Source: Bimuria novae-zelandiae CBS 107.79 (taxonomy: Eukaryota > Ascomycota > Dothideomycetes > Pleosporales > Didymosphaeriaceae). From it: a DNA stretch of 64,000 nucleotides. The translations under genes and the position numbers were made by a program. Of the stretch, positions 31,651-44,940 are shown piece by piece. Where the stretch lies: positions 635,689-699,688 of the forward strand of contig ML976682.1 of assembly GCA_010015655.1 (NCBI GenBank). The letters are read 5' to 3'. The notes under the pieces are model-generated. The model worked only from the letters and a program-made list of their open reading frames with translations, was not told the DNA's origin and did no database searches. How positions within the stretch are numbered: position 1 is the stretch's first letter; every line of letters begins with the position of its first letter.

Positions 31651-34600
31651 AAAAATTTATTATTATTATTATAAACTTGCTCTTTTTAATATCTACTAAT
31701 AAACTAGCGTTATAAAGTTACTTAAGCACCTTAGTAACGTGCTCTTTATAGTATAGCGGATCCTCTAAGTAGATAAGGATATTGTCTAGGTATGCCATGC
31801 AGAAGTCGTCAAGTAGTCTATATAGTATTTTATTAATATATTATTAGAAGGTTGTAGGGCTATTAGAGAGGCTAAATAAGAGTACGTAGTACTTATAGTT
31901 ACTATAACGTATACAAAACGTGGTTAGTTTCTTAGTATCCTTATTAAGTTAGATATAGTAAAAGGCTTATTAAATATCTAGCTTTATAAATACTTTAGCA
32001 ATTACGAGCCGCGTAAAAGTCTCTTAAATAAGTAGAATAGGATAAACATTTTTCTTTATAATTACGTTAAGCTTATAATAATTAATATAGAATTACTACT
32101 TTCCTCTTAGCTTCTTAGTAAATAGCACTAGTAAGGCATATAGTACGTTGCTGTAAGTAATAAAGCCACGTTAGAGGTAGTTATTTAGATAGTCTTTAAC
32201 AAGCTATAACTACTCTAAAGATATACTATATAGTGGGCTTAACGTTAGCGTATTATCTATAATTAGCTTAATATTATAATTAATGCCGTCGCGGTGTAAA
32301 GGTAGAAAGTCTAAGTCCTTTTTTAAATAATGTGCAAGGGTCGCACTAGCGTAGCCTAGGCGTAATAGCTTTTTTATAAGAAGCTAGCAAAGTTCCTCCT
32401 TTAGATCTAGTAAATCTACTTAGTCTAAATCCTCCATATAGTCCTAGATTAGCTTTTCTATCTTATAAATACTAATATAATTAATAATTATCTCTTTCTA
32501 TTACGCGTTAATTATAAATATAGTAGCTTTTATAGTATTAATCTTAAAGCCTGCCTTTGCGAGGTCCTCGCGAGAGACAGGTTTAGGGCAAGTTAGCTAC
32601 TACTCTTATAATAGTAGCGCTTAGTAGTAGAGCTACTCCTCTATCTTCGCTAGGTTCTTCTAGTAGGTGCGACGCTGAGGAGATTGCTATAGTAAGTAAT
32701 AGATATACTATATAATAGCTACGTTTATAAGGTTATTACGCTAATTAGTGTCTGCCTAGTACTTAGAATTAATTTTTATAGTATTATTTTACGTTAGAAT
32801 AATAATGTCTCTTTTGCAGTTAATCTATACTATATTAGGTTACTTAAGTATTTACTATTTATAGTTAATTTAAATATCTACGTTCTCGAAAAGCTTGCGG
32901 CCGACTATAAGGTTAAAGTAATTAGTATTATAAAGAATAAAGTAAGTAGTAAGGTAATAGCTATTTAGTACTAAGTTAGCCTAAAAGTACTTATCTACCT
33001 GCCTATTTAGTTAACTATTATATTTAGCTAGAGAAATTACTTTTATACTCTAAATAAGTATCTTAAGTCCTTTCTTAATTAAGTAGAAATATTTAAAGTA
33101 AACTAGAACGTAACTACTTATGCCTGTATTAATAAAAGCCTTTAACTTAATTATAAGCCTGTTAGTTAAAATATAGTAAAACTTAATAAAGGCACTTTTA
33201 CTAAATAGGAGGTCTTATATGCTAGTAGCTCTAATAGGCTTCTCTAGGGAGGAGACTTCCCCTAGAGAGAGACTTTTTCTAAATTACTCTTAAAGGCGCC
33301 CCTATTAGTTGTATTATAGTAGGTATCCTCCTCTACCTCTACTAATAGCTTAATAGCCTTATAATTAACTAGCTTATCTAGGCAATCGCGGACAACGTAG
33401 CTAATTTTATAATAGTAAAAGTAAGTAGGCTAGCTAGCTAGTGTTAAAGTAGTAAAGCTAGGCTAAAAGGCTATAGCTTACGTAAATATAGTGCAAGTAG
33501 GCTATAATACTAGTAATAGTATATACTTATAAAGTTTAGTAAGTAAGGTAGTAGTTATCTTACGCTCCGCCCGTGTAATAGCTTAGTTATTAGTAATAGT
33601 AGCTTTACGCGCTAGGTTACGAGTTATACTTATAAATTTATTATAATTATTCTTTAGGTAGTAGACGTTATAACTTATATTTATATAAAGTTAATTTATA
33701 AGCTTTTTATAAAACACTTTAACTTATTAATCTGCTAGGAGCTTACGTTAGGTAGCTAAGTAAAAAAACTTAGCTTAAAAGCTTATAAACTTAGTAGTAG
33801 TGTATAGATAAAGCTAGCTAAAGGCCTAGTAAGCATTCTTTTCTTTATAAGAGTTACTAAAGGCTTAGCTTAGAGTATCTATAAAAAATTTATTATTAAT
33901 AGCTTCGTTGCTATCGCGGAGAGCGCTAATTAACGTTTTAAGCTAGTCTTAAGCAGGATTCTTTATACGCGTAGTTATATATACTATAATACGCTTTTAG
34001 GTGTCTTATAAGTTATCCCTAATAAACTAGTTACTATTTAATTATAGGTTATTCTCTATATGTACTTTTTAGTAGTTAAATAAGAGTAGTCTTCCTATCT
34101 AAAAGTAGTAATAGGTTTAGGAACTTAATAAAGCGCTAACTAATAAGTTAAGTACCTAAATAAGTAGTAGGTTAAAAGGGTAATTAATAGGGGATATATA
34201 AGTCGTCGAGCTTGCTAGACTCTAAGCTATAAAGACTAGTAAAAATATAGTTACTTTAATTTTATAGCGTTAATAATAAGATTTAGAAGTAAGTAGTACA
34301 AGATTAAGCTACTAGCGTAGTAGTAGTAGGTTTTGCTATAGCGCGTTTAGCAAGCTAGGCTTCTAGCTTATCTATCTTTTACTACGCCTACGTGAGGGCT
34401 CTATACAGCTCTTCGCCTTTAGCCAAGGTATCCGCAGTAATCTGGCGGTATATATATAGTTATTATTACTCCACGTTATAAAGAAGTAGCTAGCTAACTA
34501 GTTTTATAATAATCTCTATTAGGTCTTACCTAAAATACTTAATCACGGCCTCTAGCGTTGTAGTAATTAGGTTATTACTAGTAAAGGTAGGTAGCTAAGA

Positions 34601-35780
34601 AAGTTATAAAAGATCTTTATTTATGCCTTACTAGATATAGGCGAGCTTTAGGGAAGTATCTTAATTATAGTTTTTTTTAGTAATAAAGCTATAGCTCTAG
34701 ATCTCGTGTTCTTAGTAAATAAAGCGTTTAGATAAATTATACGCATTACCTAGCCTCTCCTTCTTTAGGGCTAACGCTATAAATAGGTGTTTTAGTATTA
34801 TTATATTATATATAGTATAGACGATACTACTATTTATCTAATAAAGGTAATAAAATTTTTAGCTTTCTTAGCTACTATAGTATATCGCGTTTAAACTATT
34901 TATCCTTTAACTCCCTTTAAGCCTCGCTTAGTAGTGTTACGACCACGAACCCCACAAGGATGAAGAAGCCAGACAATTACGCCAAGAGAGTAATTGTTGA
35001 CGAAGTAGCAGAGTTAACGGGACCCAACAGGGCGCGGGGCAGCTTAGTCAGCAGTCACGTAACAAAGTCCCGCATAAAGGGAAGTCCCATGGGACTACCG
35101 TAGTCCCTGGGACTACAGGGCCTTAGCGGGACTACGAAGAAGGAATAGGCTAGTATATAGTGTGGCGACTTTCCTATTATTGTTTCCTTCCTCGTAGTTA
35201 ACTTATATATCTTCTGTGCGAGTACGTTCTCCTATACAGACTAATAGTTATCTTATTCGTTATAAGATTAGATTGTCTAGCCGCGCTAAGTGTCGCATCA
35301 ACTTGTACCACTGAATAATCCGTGAAGCACCACGATACCTTACCGCCCTAACCCGGATCGGAACAAGGTGTGAGAGCCTCATAACAAGTAGTATTAGGAC
35401 TACTTTTATATTAAGTAACTATTTTTTAATAAACTAATAGCTTAGCGTAGTCGTATAGTAGGTCCTCTAAAATAGTTATTTAACCTAATATTATATTGCT
35501 ATCCTCTAGCTAAGTAAAAAATTTTTAATAAAATATAAGGGCAAGCGCAGACTCCTGCATTAAAAAAGTAAATAAGGTAAGTTAGCTCTATTTTAGCTAT
35601 ACTAAGATAAGGTGGCTATAGGTACACAGGGCTAGCGCGCTTTTGTGCGCGGCTATCGGAGCGGAACAACTATCTATCTAAGGCAGCTACCCTGGGTGCG
35701 CGAGTAGCTGCGCTTGAACGTGAGGTAGTTGCGCCTCGTACGCGAGCTCATGTGACCTGCTGGCCTGCCAGGCCGTCATA
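31651..35780 (-). mobile_element. Ty3/gypsy chromovirus, copy 2 (inverted), 3' end missing, RIP-mutated
   Basis: Reverse-strand match to copy 1 from Gag to just past the RT YLDD region. The RT catalytic segment is at about 31775-31790 and Gag at about 34470. Its 5' LTR is at about 35530-35780. A 452-bp solo LTR of another family interrupts its leader at 34935-35386. With copy 1 it forms an inverted repeat with arms of about 2.9 kb around a spacer of about 3 kb. Confidence 0.8.
34935..35386 (-). repeat. solo LTR of a different family, little RIP, 5-bp target duplication
   Basis: Reads TGTTACGACC to CTCATAACA and is flanked by AGTAG at 34930-34934 and 35387-35391. GC content is normal, in contrast to the degraded gypsy around it. 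A diverged, RIP-altered relative lies in opposite orientation at about 63222-63600. Confidence 0.85.
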
Positions 35781-36600
35781 ACCTACATGTAGCAACTGCT
35801 ATGAGTAAGGCTACACAAGGACTTAGTATAGATAAAGATCGTAGCTACTATATAAATTTATTTATATTATATTTAACTATTGCATTGTTAAGTTATCGTA
35901 CGAAAAGTCGCGTAGATTTTGGTGGAGTGTCCCACTGACTGGTATGTCCCACTGACTGGTGGAACACGTTAAGTACCTTATAAAATAGAATAGCAATAAA
36001 GAGCTATTCTAGGAGCCTACTACTAAGCTAAAAAAGAATAAGGCTATTACTTATTTCTACTAATAATATTTAGGAAAATCTAAACTTATAACCTAAATAC
36101 ATCGCAGGAGATTGTTCCTAAAGGGTGGATACTATTATAATAACTACTATAGTTTTTATAATACTTACTAAACCTAGATAACTTTTAGAGCTTCTAAAGA
36201 TATTATCCTTAAAAGCCCTATATATACCTACTAAACCTAGGCATTCTTTACACTAACTATAGCCAGCTTTATTAATAAATAGCTACTACTTTTCTTATAT
36301 AACCTAGACCCTGCGCTAGCGCAAAAGCTAGAGCTTTAGTACATATACTCGAGTACGAGCTTCACTTCTGTTTCCTTACGCAACGTCTTATACCCACCTA
36401 AGTTTTATATATAGTATATTAATTAAGCTATTTTAGAAGCTTAACATCACTGCTCGTAGCCTCTCGTGACACTATAATTTTAATAAATTATTATGTAATC
36501 ATGTATTATGTAAGCAGTGCCTCTTTTTTCTCTATTAATAACTTTTTACTTAGCGAATAAACTAATCTCAAACCAGTTACTAATTAATTAAAGCCACACC
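35781..36600. other. AT-rich degraded DNA, unidentified element
   Basis: Contains a 17-bp-period direct repeat at 35928-35960 and an AT-rich stretch with stops in all frames. The repeat may be one terminus of a DNA transposon, but no matching inverted end was found. Confidence 0.35.
35928..35960 (+). repeat. two tandem copies of TGTCCCACTGACTGGT
   Basis: Copies at 35928-35943 and 35945-35960, period 17 bp. Same period as the terminal repeats of the pogo-like element at 58204. Confidence 0.8.
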
Positions 36601-38860
36601 TATTTTGCCTAGTATAATTTTAGTGGATTTTTATACGCTAGTTGAAAGGTTATATATAGGTAAAATATAACCAAAAAAAATCTTTATATTTACGAGATTA
36701 TTGTATTTCTTTTATAGTGACTAAGCATAAACTAAAACCGTACCGTTAAAATCTAGAACTCTCTCTTTTAAATTATAAGTTTCGGCTAATTTTACACCTA
36801 CTAGTAGCTAAGTCATTTAAGTTTAGAAAAGATATTAAAAGAGACTTTTTCTTTTTGTCCCCACACTATATATAATAACAAAGATATCTAGATAGTTACG
36901 TAAAACGTTATTAATAAGTGCTTAAAAGGTTACTAGTACGTGTATAAGTCTAAAAGGCATAATAGTACATTTAAATAGTCTATAGCGTATTTTAAACGCT
37001 GTCTTCTATTCTTTACCTTTATTTATTCTTATAAGATAGTCTTGGTTTCTTAAGTTCTTTATAAAGGCTTTTGCTTTGAAGAGTCTGTCTTAGAGTTCTA
37101 AAATATTTAGTAATAGGTATTAATTCTTAATAGTTATAATATTAAGATTTTAGTACTCTATACAAGGCCGGGGTTCACTATCTTTATTTAGTATAAATAT
37201 AAATAGACTAGCTATTCGTAAATTCCAAAATCTAATATATTTTTTGTAAGATTTATTTGAATAAAATCTCTTTCTTACTAGAACTCTTTTTTAAACTTAC
37301 TATATAGTAGCTTAAAGAGCAGTATTTTTCCTTCTTTTAGTTTAATTACGTAATCCTAAGGTTAATATTTAAATAGGTATACCTTTTTTTCTTTTCTTTA
37401 AACATATGTATTTACGTATTGTAGTATTCCAGTATATTATAGCTTGTGCTATTATCTATCTTCTTATACTCTCTAACCTAGTAGTTCTTACTAGTGTCTC
37501 CTAAGGGTATTTTGTCTTCATTAACTTCTAGTTATACAGTTAAGTTATTAATAGCTCTCTTATTTGCTATTATATTCTATTAATACGCAGACTTTACATA
37601 TAGTACATAGTTATAGCACTTAATAAATATCATTTATTATTTTTAATTAATTATAGAGTTATCTTTTTAATTCAGCTAATCCTAGTACTATATCGTGACT
37701 AGATTTTTTAAGCATATTAATGGTAATTATTTCCTACTGTCTCTAAATCTGAAGTAGTATCTTAACTTTATATTCTATTCGTGACGTACCTAGTAACAGG
37801 TATCTATTTATAATATAGATAGCGTAGGGTATTATCGTCTTACGTTTGTAGAGACCAGCTCCATTAAGTACACTTTATGATATATAATTCTCTTACGCCC
37901 CTAAATCTAGTATAGCCTTTATTTATATATTTTACGCTATACTAGTAGCTTAATTAATACCTAACTATTAGTAGTATTTAGCTTCTTAAAAGTGTCCTTC
38001 TCCCTAAGCCTAGGTTTAAAAAAGATATTTATTTAGTTAGTACTTTATTAAGCTTTGGATAACTTTCCTTTTTTATTATCTTACAGCTACTATTAAGCCT
38101 AATCGTGAGATGCTTTACCATTTGTGGCAAAAAATTTAGCTTTTAGGGTTACTAATCCCTTAATTAGCTAATTAAATTTATAGATATATATTTTAAGTTA
38201 CGTATTACTTGCAGTCAGGATGCAAACACATTTATTAAATCTATACTATATATTTCCTATCTACTAATGGTTATAGAAACTAATTCTTAGCTTAGTTTAG
38301 TTATAGAAAATATCTTGCCTTTTGCTTATCCTATAGGGAGACGTCGTAATGCGAGATAGGATAGTTAAACCATTTCTATTAGTAGTATTATTATTATAGT
38401 AAAAGAGAATGTATGTATTGCTTAGCGTAATAGTAAATAGTATGTTAATCTCTTTTATAGAACCTTTATTATAGATTCTTATGCGGAGGGTTTTGGTGGT
38501 CTAGATTATACTATAGTTTATATTTTAAATTTTTAATAAGGTAACTTTTCTTAGTGTTACTCTAATAGAGGCTATTGGTCTACTTATAATCCACTCTACT
38601 AGTTAAGTTAGTTTACTTAAAATAGTGCATAGCTAGCGTATACTCTATACTAGTATATCCAAAGTCTCCTTCGCGTGGTTTATATTATTCTAAAATGTTA
38701 AAGCCATTTACTATTAAATATTGTTATTACTCTGTATTAGGTATAGATGAATTAACTATAACCCTTATATACTATTATATTGTTTCTATATGTTGTTGCT
38801 TTAACTATTATAATATTACACTAGTATTATGATAGTATTAATATTAAGGTAGCCCATATT
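36600..38860 (-). mobile_element. degraded Ty3/gypsy element, second family
   Basis: Reading the minus strand across stops gives an RT segment between about 37235 and 36890: IITIKN then YLLLNILELQDRL, then EWKTAFKIRYRLFKY and a TIMPFRL motif, matching the gypsy pattern EWKTAFRTRYGHFEY-MPFGL. Upstream (higher coordinates) would hold protease and Gag. No LTR boundary could be set, so both ends are approximate. Confidence 0.6.
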
Positions 38861-39241
38861 GACTCGATCTCCATAACATGTCCAGTTCTTTAATAAGTCC
38901 GTTTTCAGCCATAATAAAGAACTATTAACTACTACTTTTAGTATAGTTAAAATCATGTTATATTACGTGATACCACGTAAATTACCAAGACTTAAGAATA
39001 TATAAGGAAGTTAAATCCTCTCAGTAACTTAGATATCTTAACTCTAACTTTCCAAGCTATTATATTAGCTAGCCTACTAAGGAAATACTATATCGTTACT
39101 ACCTACCTTCCTATATAATAATAGCCCTATACTTTAATATTTACTATCTTACTTATCTAATTATTCATATTTAAGTATAGCGTAAAAAGTTATTAAGTTA
39201 GTTTAATTTCCTTTATATCTAATTCTTCCTTAGCATTCTTA
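38861..39241. other. AT-rich spacer, nothing recognisable
   Basis: Degraded sequence between the gypsy remnant and the piggyBac-like element. Confidence 0.3.
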
Positions 39242-39243
39242 TA

Positions 39244-41542
39244 TCCCTCGCACTGGCAAAGCCGCCCGCTCACGGGCCACCTTTGAACAGCCAATCAAGT
39301 GATAGCGCATGCAAACACCAGATCTGTATCGTAATGTTAGCAATTTCTGTTTACTAGCTAAAACACGCCTTTTTTGGAAGCTCCTGCACATGCAAACATG
39401 CCAAAAGCTGCCTCTCAGCCTAGTAACGATCCTGACTTCGTCAAATACACCAAGTACACGAAAAAGGCTGGTGTTTTGCCCGATCTGCCGCGAGATCCGC
39501 CACTTGACTGGAGACCTCTCAGAATTGACAACCCTCACGTAATAGGGAGTCCTCTATTACCTGAAGGAGTAAATAAAGGCTCACCTATTGACCTGTTCAA
39601 TCTATTCTTTAATATTAACGTCCTTGACCGAATCGCACACCATACAAATCAGCATGCCTCTGCGCTCCGGTACGGGCCGCAGCTGCCCTCAACGCGTAGC
39701 TGGAAGCCTACATCACCATCTAAGCTATATACGTACTTCGCAATTGTCGTATATATGGGCCTTCACGTCGAGCCCTCGCTGGAGGAGTACTGGACGCGAC
39801 TCCACAAGAACGCACCCTATCACCCAATCAATCAACATATGGCACTCAAACGTTAGCAGCAGCTAGATCGATATATATACTGTACGGAGGTAGATCAGAG
39901 CTTCAAGTCTCCCTTTGGACGCGTCTGGGATCTCAGTGAGCTCATTCAAGAGCGGTGCTTAAAGTACTAGAGAGCTGGCCAACACCTCTACGTTAACGAG
40001 GCAATTGCCAGGTTTACAGGACGTGCAACAAAGAGTGTCATAATTAAGACAAAGCCTACGCCTAAGGGCTACAAGATCTGGTGCTTAGCCAATAATGGAG
40101 TAATACTAAACTGGTTATTTCATGCTAAAGGCATAGGCAAAGGTCCTGTTAACCTACTAGAGCTTCCTACTAATGCTGCTACTCCAGCTTTTACGCCTAC
40201 AGAGTCTGTACCTGTCTCTCTCGTCCTCGCCGTTGACGCTCACGGTCGCCGTCTCTTTCCGCCGGGCCTACACTCTGTGTGGGATGATAACCTCTTCAAC
40301 ACTATACCTATGCTGGAGTACCTCCGGCAGCATGGTGTAGGCTGCGCAGGCACAGTCAGAACGACAAAAACAAGGACTGAAGAGGCGTACGAGGAGACAG
40401 CAGTTGTAGAGTTAGAGGCAGAGGATGCCGCTGTTCGGACGCGCGCACGCCAGAAGTTGACAAAGGAGAGCTTTAGCCAGAAGCTTATACGGCTTAAGAC
40501 GCAGTTTACAGCCAAGTTAGAGTAGGGAGAGATATACTAGGACCTTTCAGAGAGTAAGGAAGTTCTACAGGCAGCATAAAGAGATAATTAAGTCGTCCTT
40601 TTTACCTCTACTATTACTAAGCGTAGGTTCCCACCCTTAACCCTATGCTAAGATGTTACTTACAAGAGTCGCTACCAGCTACTCAGGTCATCCTCAGGCA
40701 CCGTAGAAGGTCAAGGATGAACTAGAATAACAAGAAATTACTAGACAAGGTCTTTAGCAACGACTCTGTCAAACTGCTTAGGATCCCTTAGTTTATAGAC
40801 GAGTATAATCACTATAAGAGTGAGGTAGATCGCTTTAACCAGGTCAAAAGTTACTACTCTGTACAGCAAGTTAAGAGACGGACCTAGCGCCCGCTGCTCT
40901 ATTTTCTACTAGATCTAACGCTTAATAATTGCTATAGGCTCTCCTCCTACTCGTCAGACAGAGAGGCTCAACGTGGAGGCCATAAAAAGTTTCTATACAG
41001 GCTTATAGAGCAGCTTCTTAAGCGCGGTAGCCGTCCTTGCGCAGGATCTATCAAACGTCAGAGACTTGAGGACGTATTTGTCAACGCTGGCAGCAACGAG
41101 AGCTCTCACAAGTCAATGAGACTGTTTGGGGAAGCCAAAGCTTGTGTAGCTTGTGCTGAAAATGGGCGTACAAAACACAACTTCAAGCACGGCAAGACAC
41201 CTCGTACGGCTCTTACAGAGACCTCTGGCAATCGTCAAGGGCGCCAGCGTCCTGCGCGTACTACTTATGGCTGCTCGCTCTGCCGACTGCCTTTGTGTAG
41301 GCCAGAAGTCAGCCCTGAGTGCTGGCAGGAGCACATACGACGCGCCCGAACAATCTCCCAGGTAGACACCACTGCAAGCTCAAGTATTAAGTAGTTCTAT
41401 ACTAAGACCGTCAAAAATGAAGTCTCTATACAAATCTACGTACAAATCTCATCCACCTTGGTGTTCATGCAGAATCGGAGCTACCATCCGATTGGCCTAC
41501 AGAAGGTGGTCCGTGAGCGGACGGGGTTGCCAGTGCGAGGGA
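39244..41542 (+). mobile_element. piggyBac-like DNA transposon, 2.3 kb, inactivated
   Basis: Terminal inverted repeats start TCCCTCGCACTGGCAA at both ends and extend, with gaps, through CCGCTCACGG and CCACCTT to GCCAATC (about 50 bp). The element is flanked by TA (39242-39243 and 41543-41544) rather than by an obvious TTAA. It carries one transposase gene on the plus strand. Confidence 0.78.
39398..41394 (+). pseudogene. piggyBac-like (DDE_Tnp_1_7) transposase, stops and a frameshift
   Basis: ATG at 39398. Frame 39398-39856 is open (PIDLFNLFFNINVLDRI, KLYTYFAIVVYMGLHV). A stop (TAG) follows at 39854-39856, then the frame continues with YVNEAIARFTGRA, TKPTPKGYKIWCLANNG, VLAVDAH and FNTIPMLEYLRQHGVGCAGT, the usual order for the family. 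Further stops fall at 40525 and beyond. At about 40690-40720 the frame changes, after which FIDEYNHYKSEVDRFNQ and a C-terminal Cys-rich finger (CVACAENG, CSLCRLPLC, ECWQEH) complete the protein. Most stops look RIP-like; the frameshift is a separate lesion. Confidence 0.8.
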
Positions 41543-43331
41543 TAGTCTTAAGTTAGGCAAGTCTAATTACTCTAAGTCCTTATCCTAAATATTACCTACT
41601 ATTTTCTGTCTATTTCGTCGGCGTCGTCGACGGATAGTACGTTTAACTATTTAATAACCTTATTCTCAAATCTACACTTCCTAGCTATATAGCCTAGTTT
41701 ACTATATATAAATTAGGTGCGTATTTTAGTTTTTTATTATTAGGTTCTATTAGAGGTGTGTCCTAAGTTAGGCTTTTAAAAATCTAGAACCTTCTCTATC
41801 CCCTTCTCTATATTATTAAAATAGAGTCCTTCTGTTAGCTAATAGCTATAAAAGTTACTTTACTATTGTTAAAGTGCTTTTAGTAGTGCCCTATAGACTG
41901 TAGGTACCTATTATCTAAAACTAATATTTTTTAGGTTTCTATAAAACTCGTTGTGTAGTGTGAACTATTCCCTATTAATTCTATTAAAGTCTCTACATAG
42001 TTTATTAAGGCTATTAATTCTTACATTACTATATAGGAGCTTTTTATATATTCTACGCTTAAGTTTTTGTTAATATAGTATTATAAAGGATATATTTTTC
42101 TAGTTAAGTTTTATAGCGTACTTATAGAATTTACCTATATATTTAACTATAAATTAGTGTTACTTAATAGTCTAGATAGCTCGCTTAGCAATAGCAATAT
42201 TATTAAAAGAATTAAATAGTTATCTAAGGCACAACTTAAAGTTAGGATATTTCCTAATAATATTAAGTATACTAGCGTGTTTATTTATGTCGTTCTTATC
42301 CTTATTACAGTAATCCATGTCTATCTATTTAATAAGGTAAGGATAAATTTATTCTTCCCATAGTCCTTATATATATATATATATATTACTATGGAGGGTA
42401 AAACGAGCTGGATAGTATATAGTTCGGAGATCGAATTGATTGATCAGTAATATATGAAAAGTTGCTGTAAGAGCAGTATTTATACCGAGTATTCGGTGTT
42501 ATGTTTGCCCGTTCCACCTGATCCTTCCGATCAGGGTACCTACAAGGGATAATTCCCGCTACAATTACTATAAAGATAACTTTCTTCCCATTTTAGAGGT
42601 TGTTATCCTAGTTAAAGAAGTATAAGTCTAATTATAAAAGCTAAAGATTAAGAAGACTATAATTACTATTATATAAATTAGATTTATACGGCTTATATTT
42701 AATATTTAATATTTAATATTAGTATAACACTAGCGACGCTTAAAACTATAGAAAACGTAGGGGCCCTTATAGTACTTATATTAAAAGGTTTTAAGATATT
42801 ATAACCTAATAAGGTAGTTAGCCTTAGAAAGTTAAAGTTTAGTTCTCAAGAAAGAGTACTAGTAAAATAAAAAAGTGGTATTAATAGCTCGCGCGCGTAT
42901 TAATAGGTATTAGTATTAAAAGTTAAATAGGTTATAATTAAATTAATAATACCTTAAGTTAAATCTAAATAATAGATTAATAAACAGATTAAATACGAGT
43001 ATAGAAGGCCATGCTCGATATTTCTGTATACATAACTAATCTTATAATATCCTATAGTTCTATATTATTCTAAACTTGGTGCATGTAGGATCCTATAGTG
43101 CAGTCACGTGGTCCTAATGTACCATGGTCTTGGCACTTGAAGTTATTGGTTAACAATTAGTTTCTCTACAAAGGTGTATTATGTAAAGGGAACTTCTAGA
43201 TTCTATTACTATCTAAGATGCGTCGTAAAACTCATGCCAGCCAGATATTTTATAGAGTATTGGTGATTCTTAAGTACTATTAGTTCTCGTAAAACATGTA
43301 CACAAAGCGCCCTGATCTCACGCTCAAAGTC
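41543..43331. other. AT-rich degraded region
   Basis: No gene. Contains a TA dinucleotide run at 42368-42387 and a short GC-normal patch at about 42420-42560 that could be a repeat end. The rest is TA-dense. Confidence 0.4.
42368..42387. repeat. TA dinucleotide microsatellite
   Basis: About nine uninterrupted TA units. Confidence 0.9.
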
Positions 43332-44940
43332 TCATCCGCCTAATCGTTGCCAACTCCCCTTCTTCGCATGAACCACCAGCGGCCCTTCATCATCACTGTC
43401 GCCCTTGCCCGGCCCGTAGTCGCTCCGCACGCTCCCGCCTTCTGTGAGGTCATCCACGCTTGTGCTGGATACGGTCACTGTGGTCTCGCCTGGCTTCAGT
43501 CCGCTAGCTGCTGAAGCACTTTGTATATTCGAGATGATGTCCCCGATATGTGGCTCATTCCCGTCATAGTCGGGATTGGGATCACTCCTTATATGTATGT
43601 CCTTCGTGACCTTGATCTGGTCGTTTGTAGGTTCAAAGCTGACGATGCGTTCATCTGCCTGCTTTGCCGATGACTTCGTATCGAAGGCGTGGTTGGAAAG
43701 CTTGATCAGCGTGGTAACATTGCCTGTTACGCGAGACTTTGCGCCTGATGTGGACAGGTTCGAAGACCCGAATTCTTCAGCTATGCGCGCGTGGTTGCCG
43801 GCTTTGCGGGAGGAGGATATCGCGATGCGTTTGATGAGGTTCGCCATCGTCATCTCGATGTTCAGCTTCACGAGGTATGCGAGCGGGTGGAACTGTATGT
43901 ATCTGGGAAGTTGCAGTCAGCACGCGTGCGGGCTTGGTGAGGCGATAATCTTACATGAATGTGTTCGGTATAGACATGGCGGCAATGATCATTACGTCCA
44001 TGAGCAAGGACAAAATGATAATCCTTTGGTTGAAGCGAAGGAGCTTGTTGTATTTCTGGAGACCGTTGTTGATGAGGTTTGCTTTGACTGTTTTCAGAAA
44101 GTACCAATTGAGTAGCGCGTCGATGAGAAGATAAACGACCTTCTCCATGCGATCCCAAATTTCGTTGACAAGAATATAACTGTATTCTGTCAGTGAAGTA
44201 TCACAGGTCGGATAGTAGAGCAGATGCAGATGGAGGAGCCGCATAAGTCTCAGGCCTTTCGTGAAAGAGGGACCCCAACGACAGAGCGGGGAACACGATG
44301 CTGAACGAACAAGTTTGGGCATACGTATGATTGATCTGACAGCGAGCAGGAATCCAAATGTTGAAAACCGATATGTTGATTGCAGTTACTATAACGGCAG
44401 TTCCAATCATAATCTTCCGCGAAAACCGGCGGTCGGGTACGATGATGCGGATACGATTGATGATGATCTGCAGCAACAACTGCACTTGTATACACCACCA
44501 AAATACTGAGAGAAGTCAGTCGGGCTGACGCTGCGTCTCGCGAAAACGGCTGATTATTTTGCAAGGATGGGAACCTACAAATAGTGAAATAGAATGCGAA
44601 ACCTAGTCTTGTTAGCGACGTGAAGTCATGATGGGTTGGGTGAGCGCGTACTAGGTCTGATAAACTTCATCACATGTAAGAAGCTTTCAAGCCCCATGAT
44701 AAACGAGACCCCCAGCTCGAGCCATATCATCCATATGTAGACACTGCGTAAGGGCGATCGTGAAGTCTTGGACTGGTGGTATCCCAAATAGATGGCTATA
44801 AGGCTGTTGATGACTGTGGCCGCCCAGACGAAGCAGGTGATAATGATGTCGGTTTTTGTGGTCGTTTGATTTTTGAAGTCTCTCCCAATGAACGGGCCCC
44901 ACGGATCGATGTTCACTTCGGGTCTCCATACATTGCTCAT
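43332..44940 (-). CDS. fungal multi-pass membrane protein, five exons (429 aa)
   Basis: Exons on the minus strand are 44652-44940, 44579-44602 (24 bp), 44325-44505, 43955-44179 and 43332-43902. Introns are 49, 73, 145 and 52 bp, all GT-AG, and total coding length divides by three. The assembled protein has an N-terminal NIDPWGPF motif and about six hydrophobic helices (TDIIITCFVWAATVINSL; MIWLELGVSFIMGLESFL; FAFYFTILFWW; IMIGTAVIVTAINISVF; VVYLLIDALLNWYF; IIILSLLMDVMIIAAM). FHPLAYLVKLNIEMTMANLI follows. The last 130 residues are hydrophilic, cytosolic-looking and Ser/Asp rich. It resembles an uncharacterised fungal integral membrane family; I infer no substrate. The exact reading of the 24-bp exon is supported by restoring the family-like string RPSFAFYFTILFWW. 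No lesion is seen. Confidence 0.82.
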
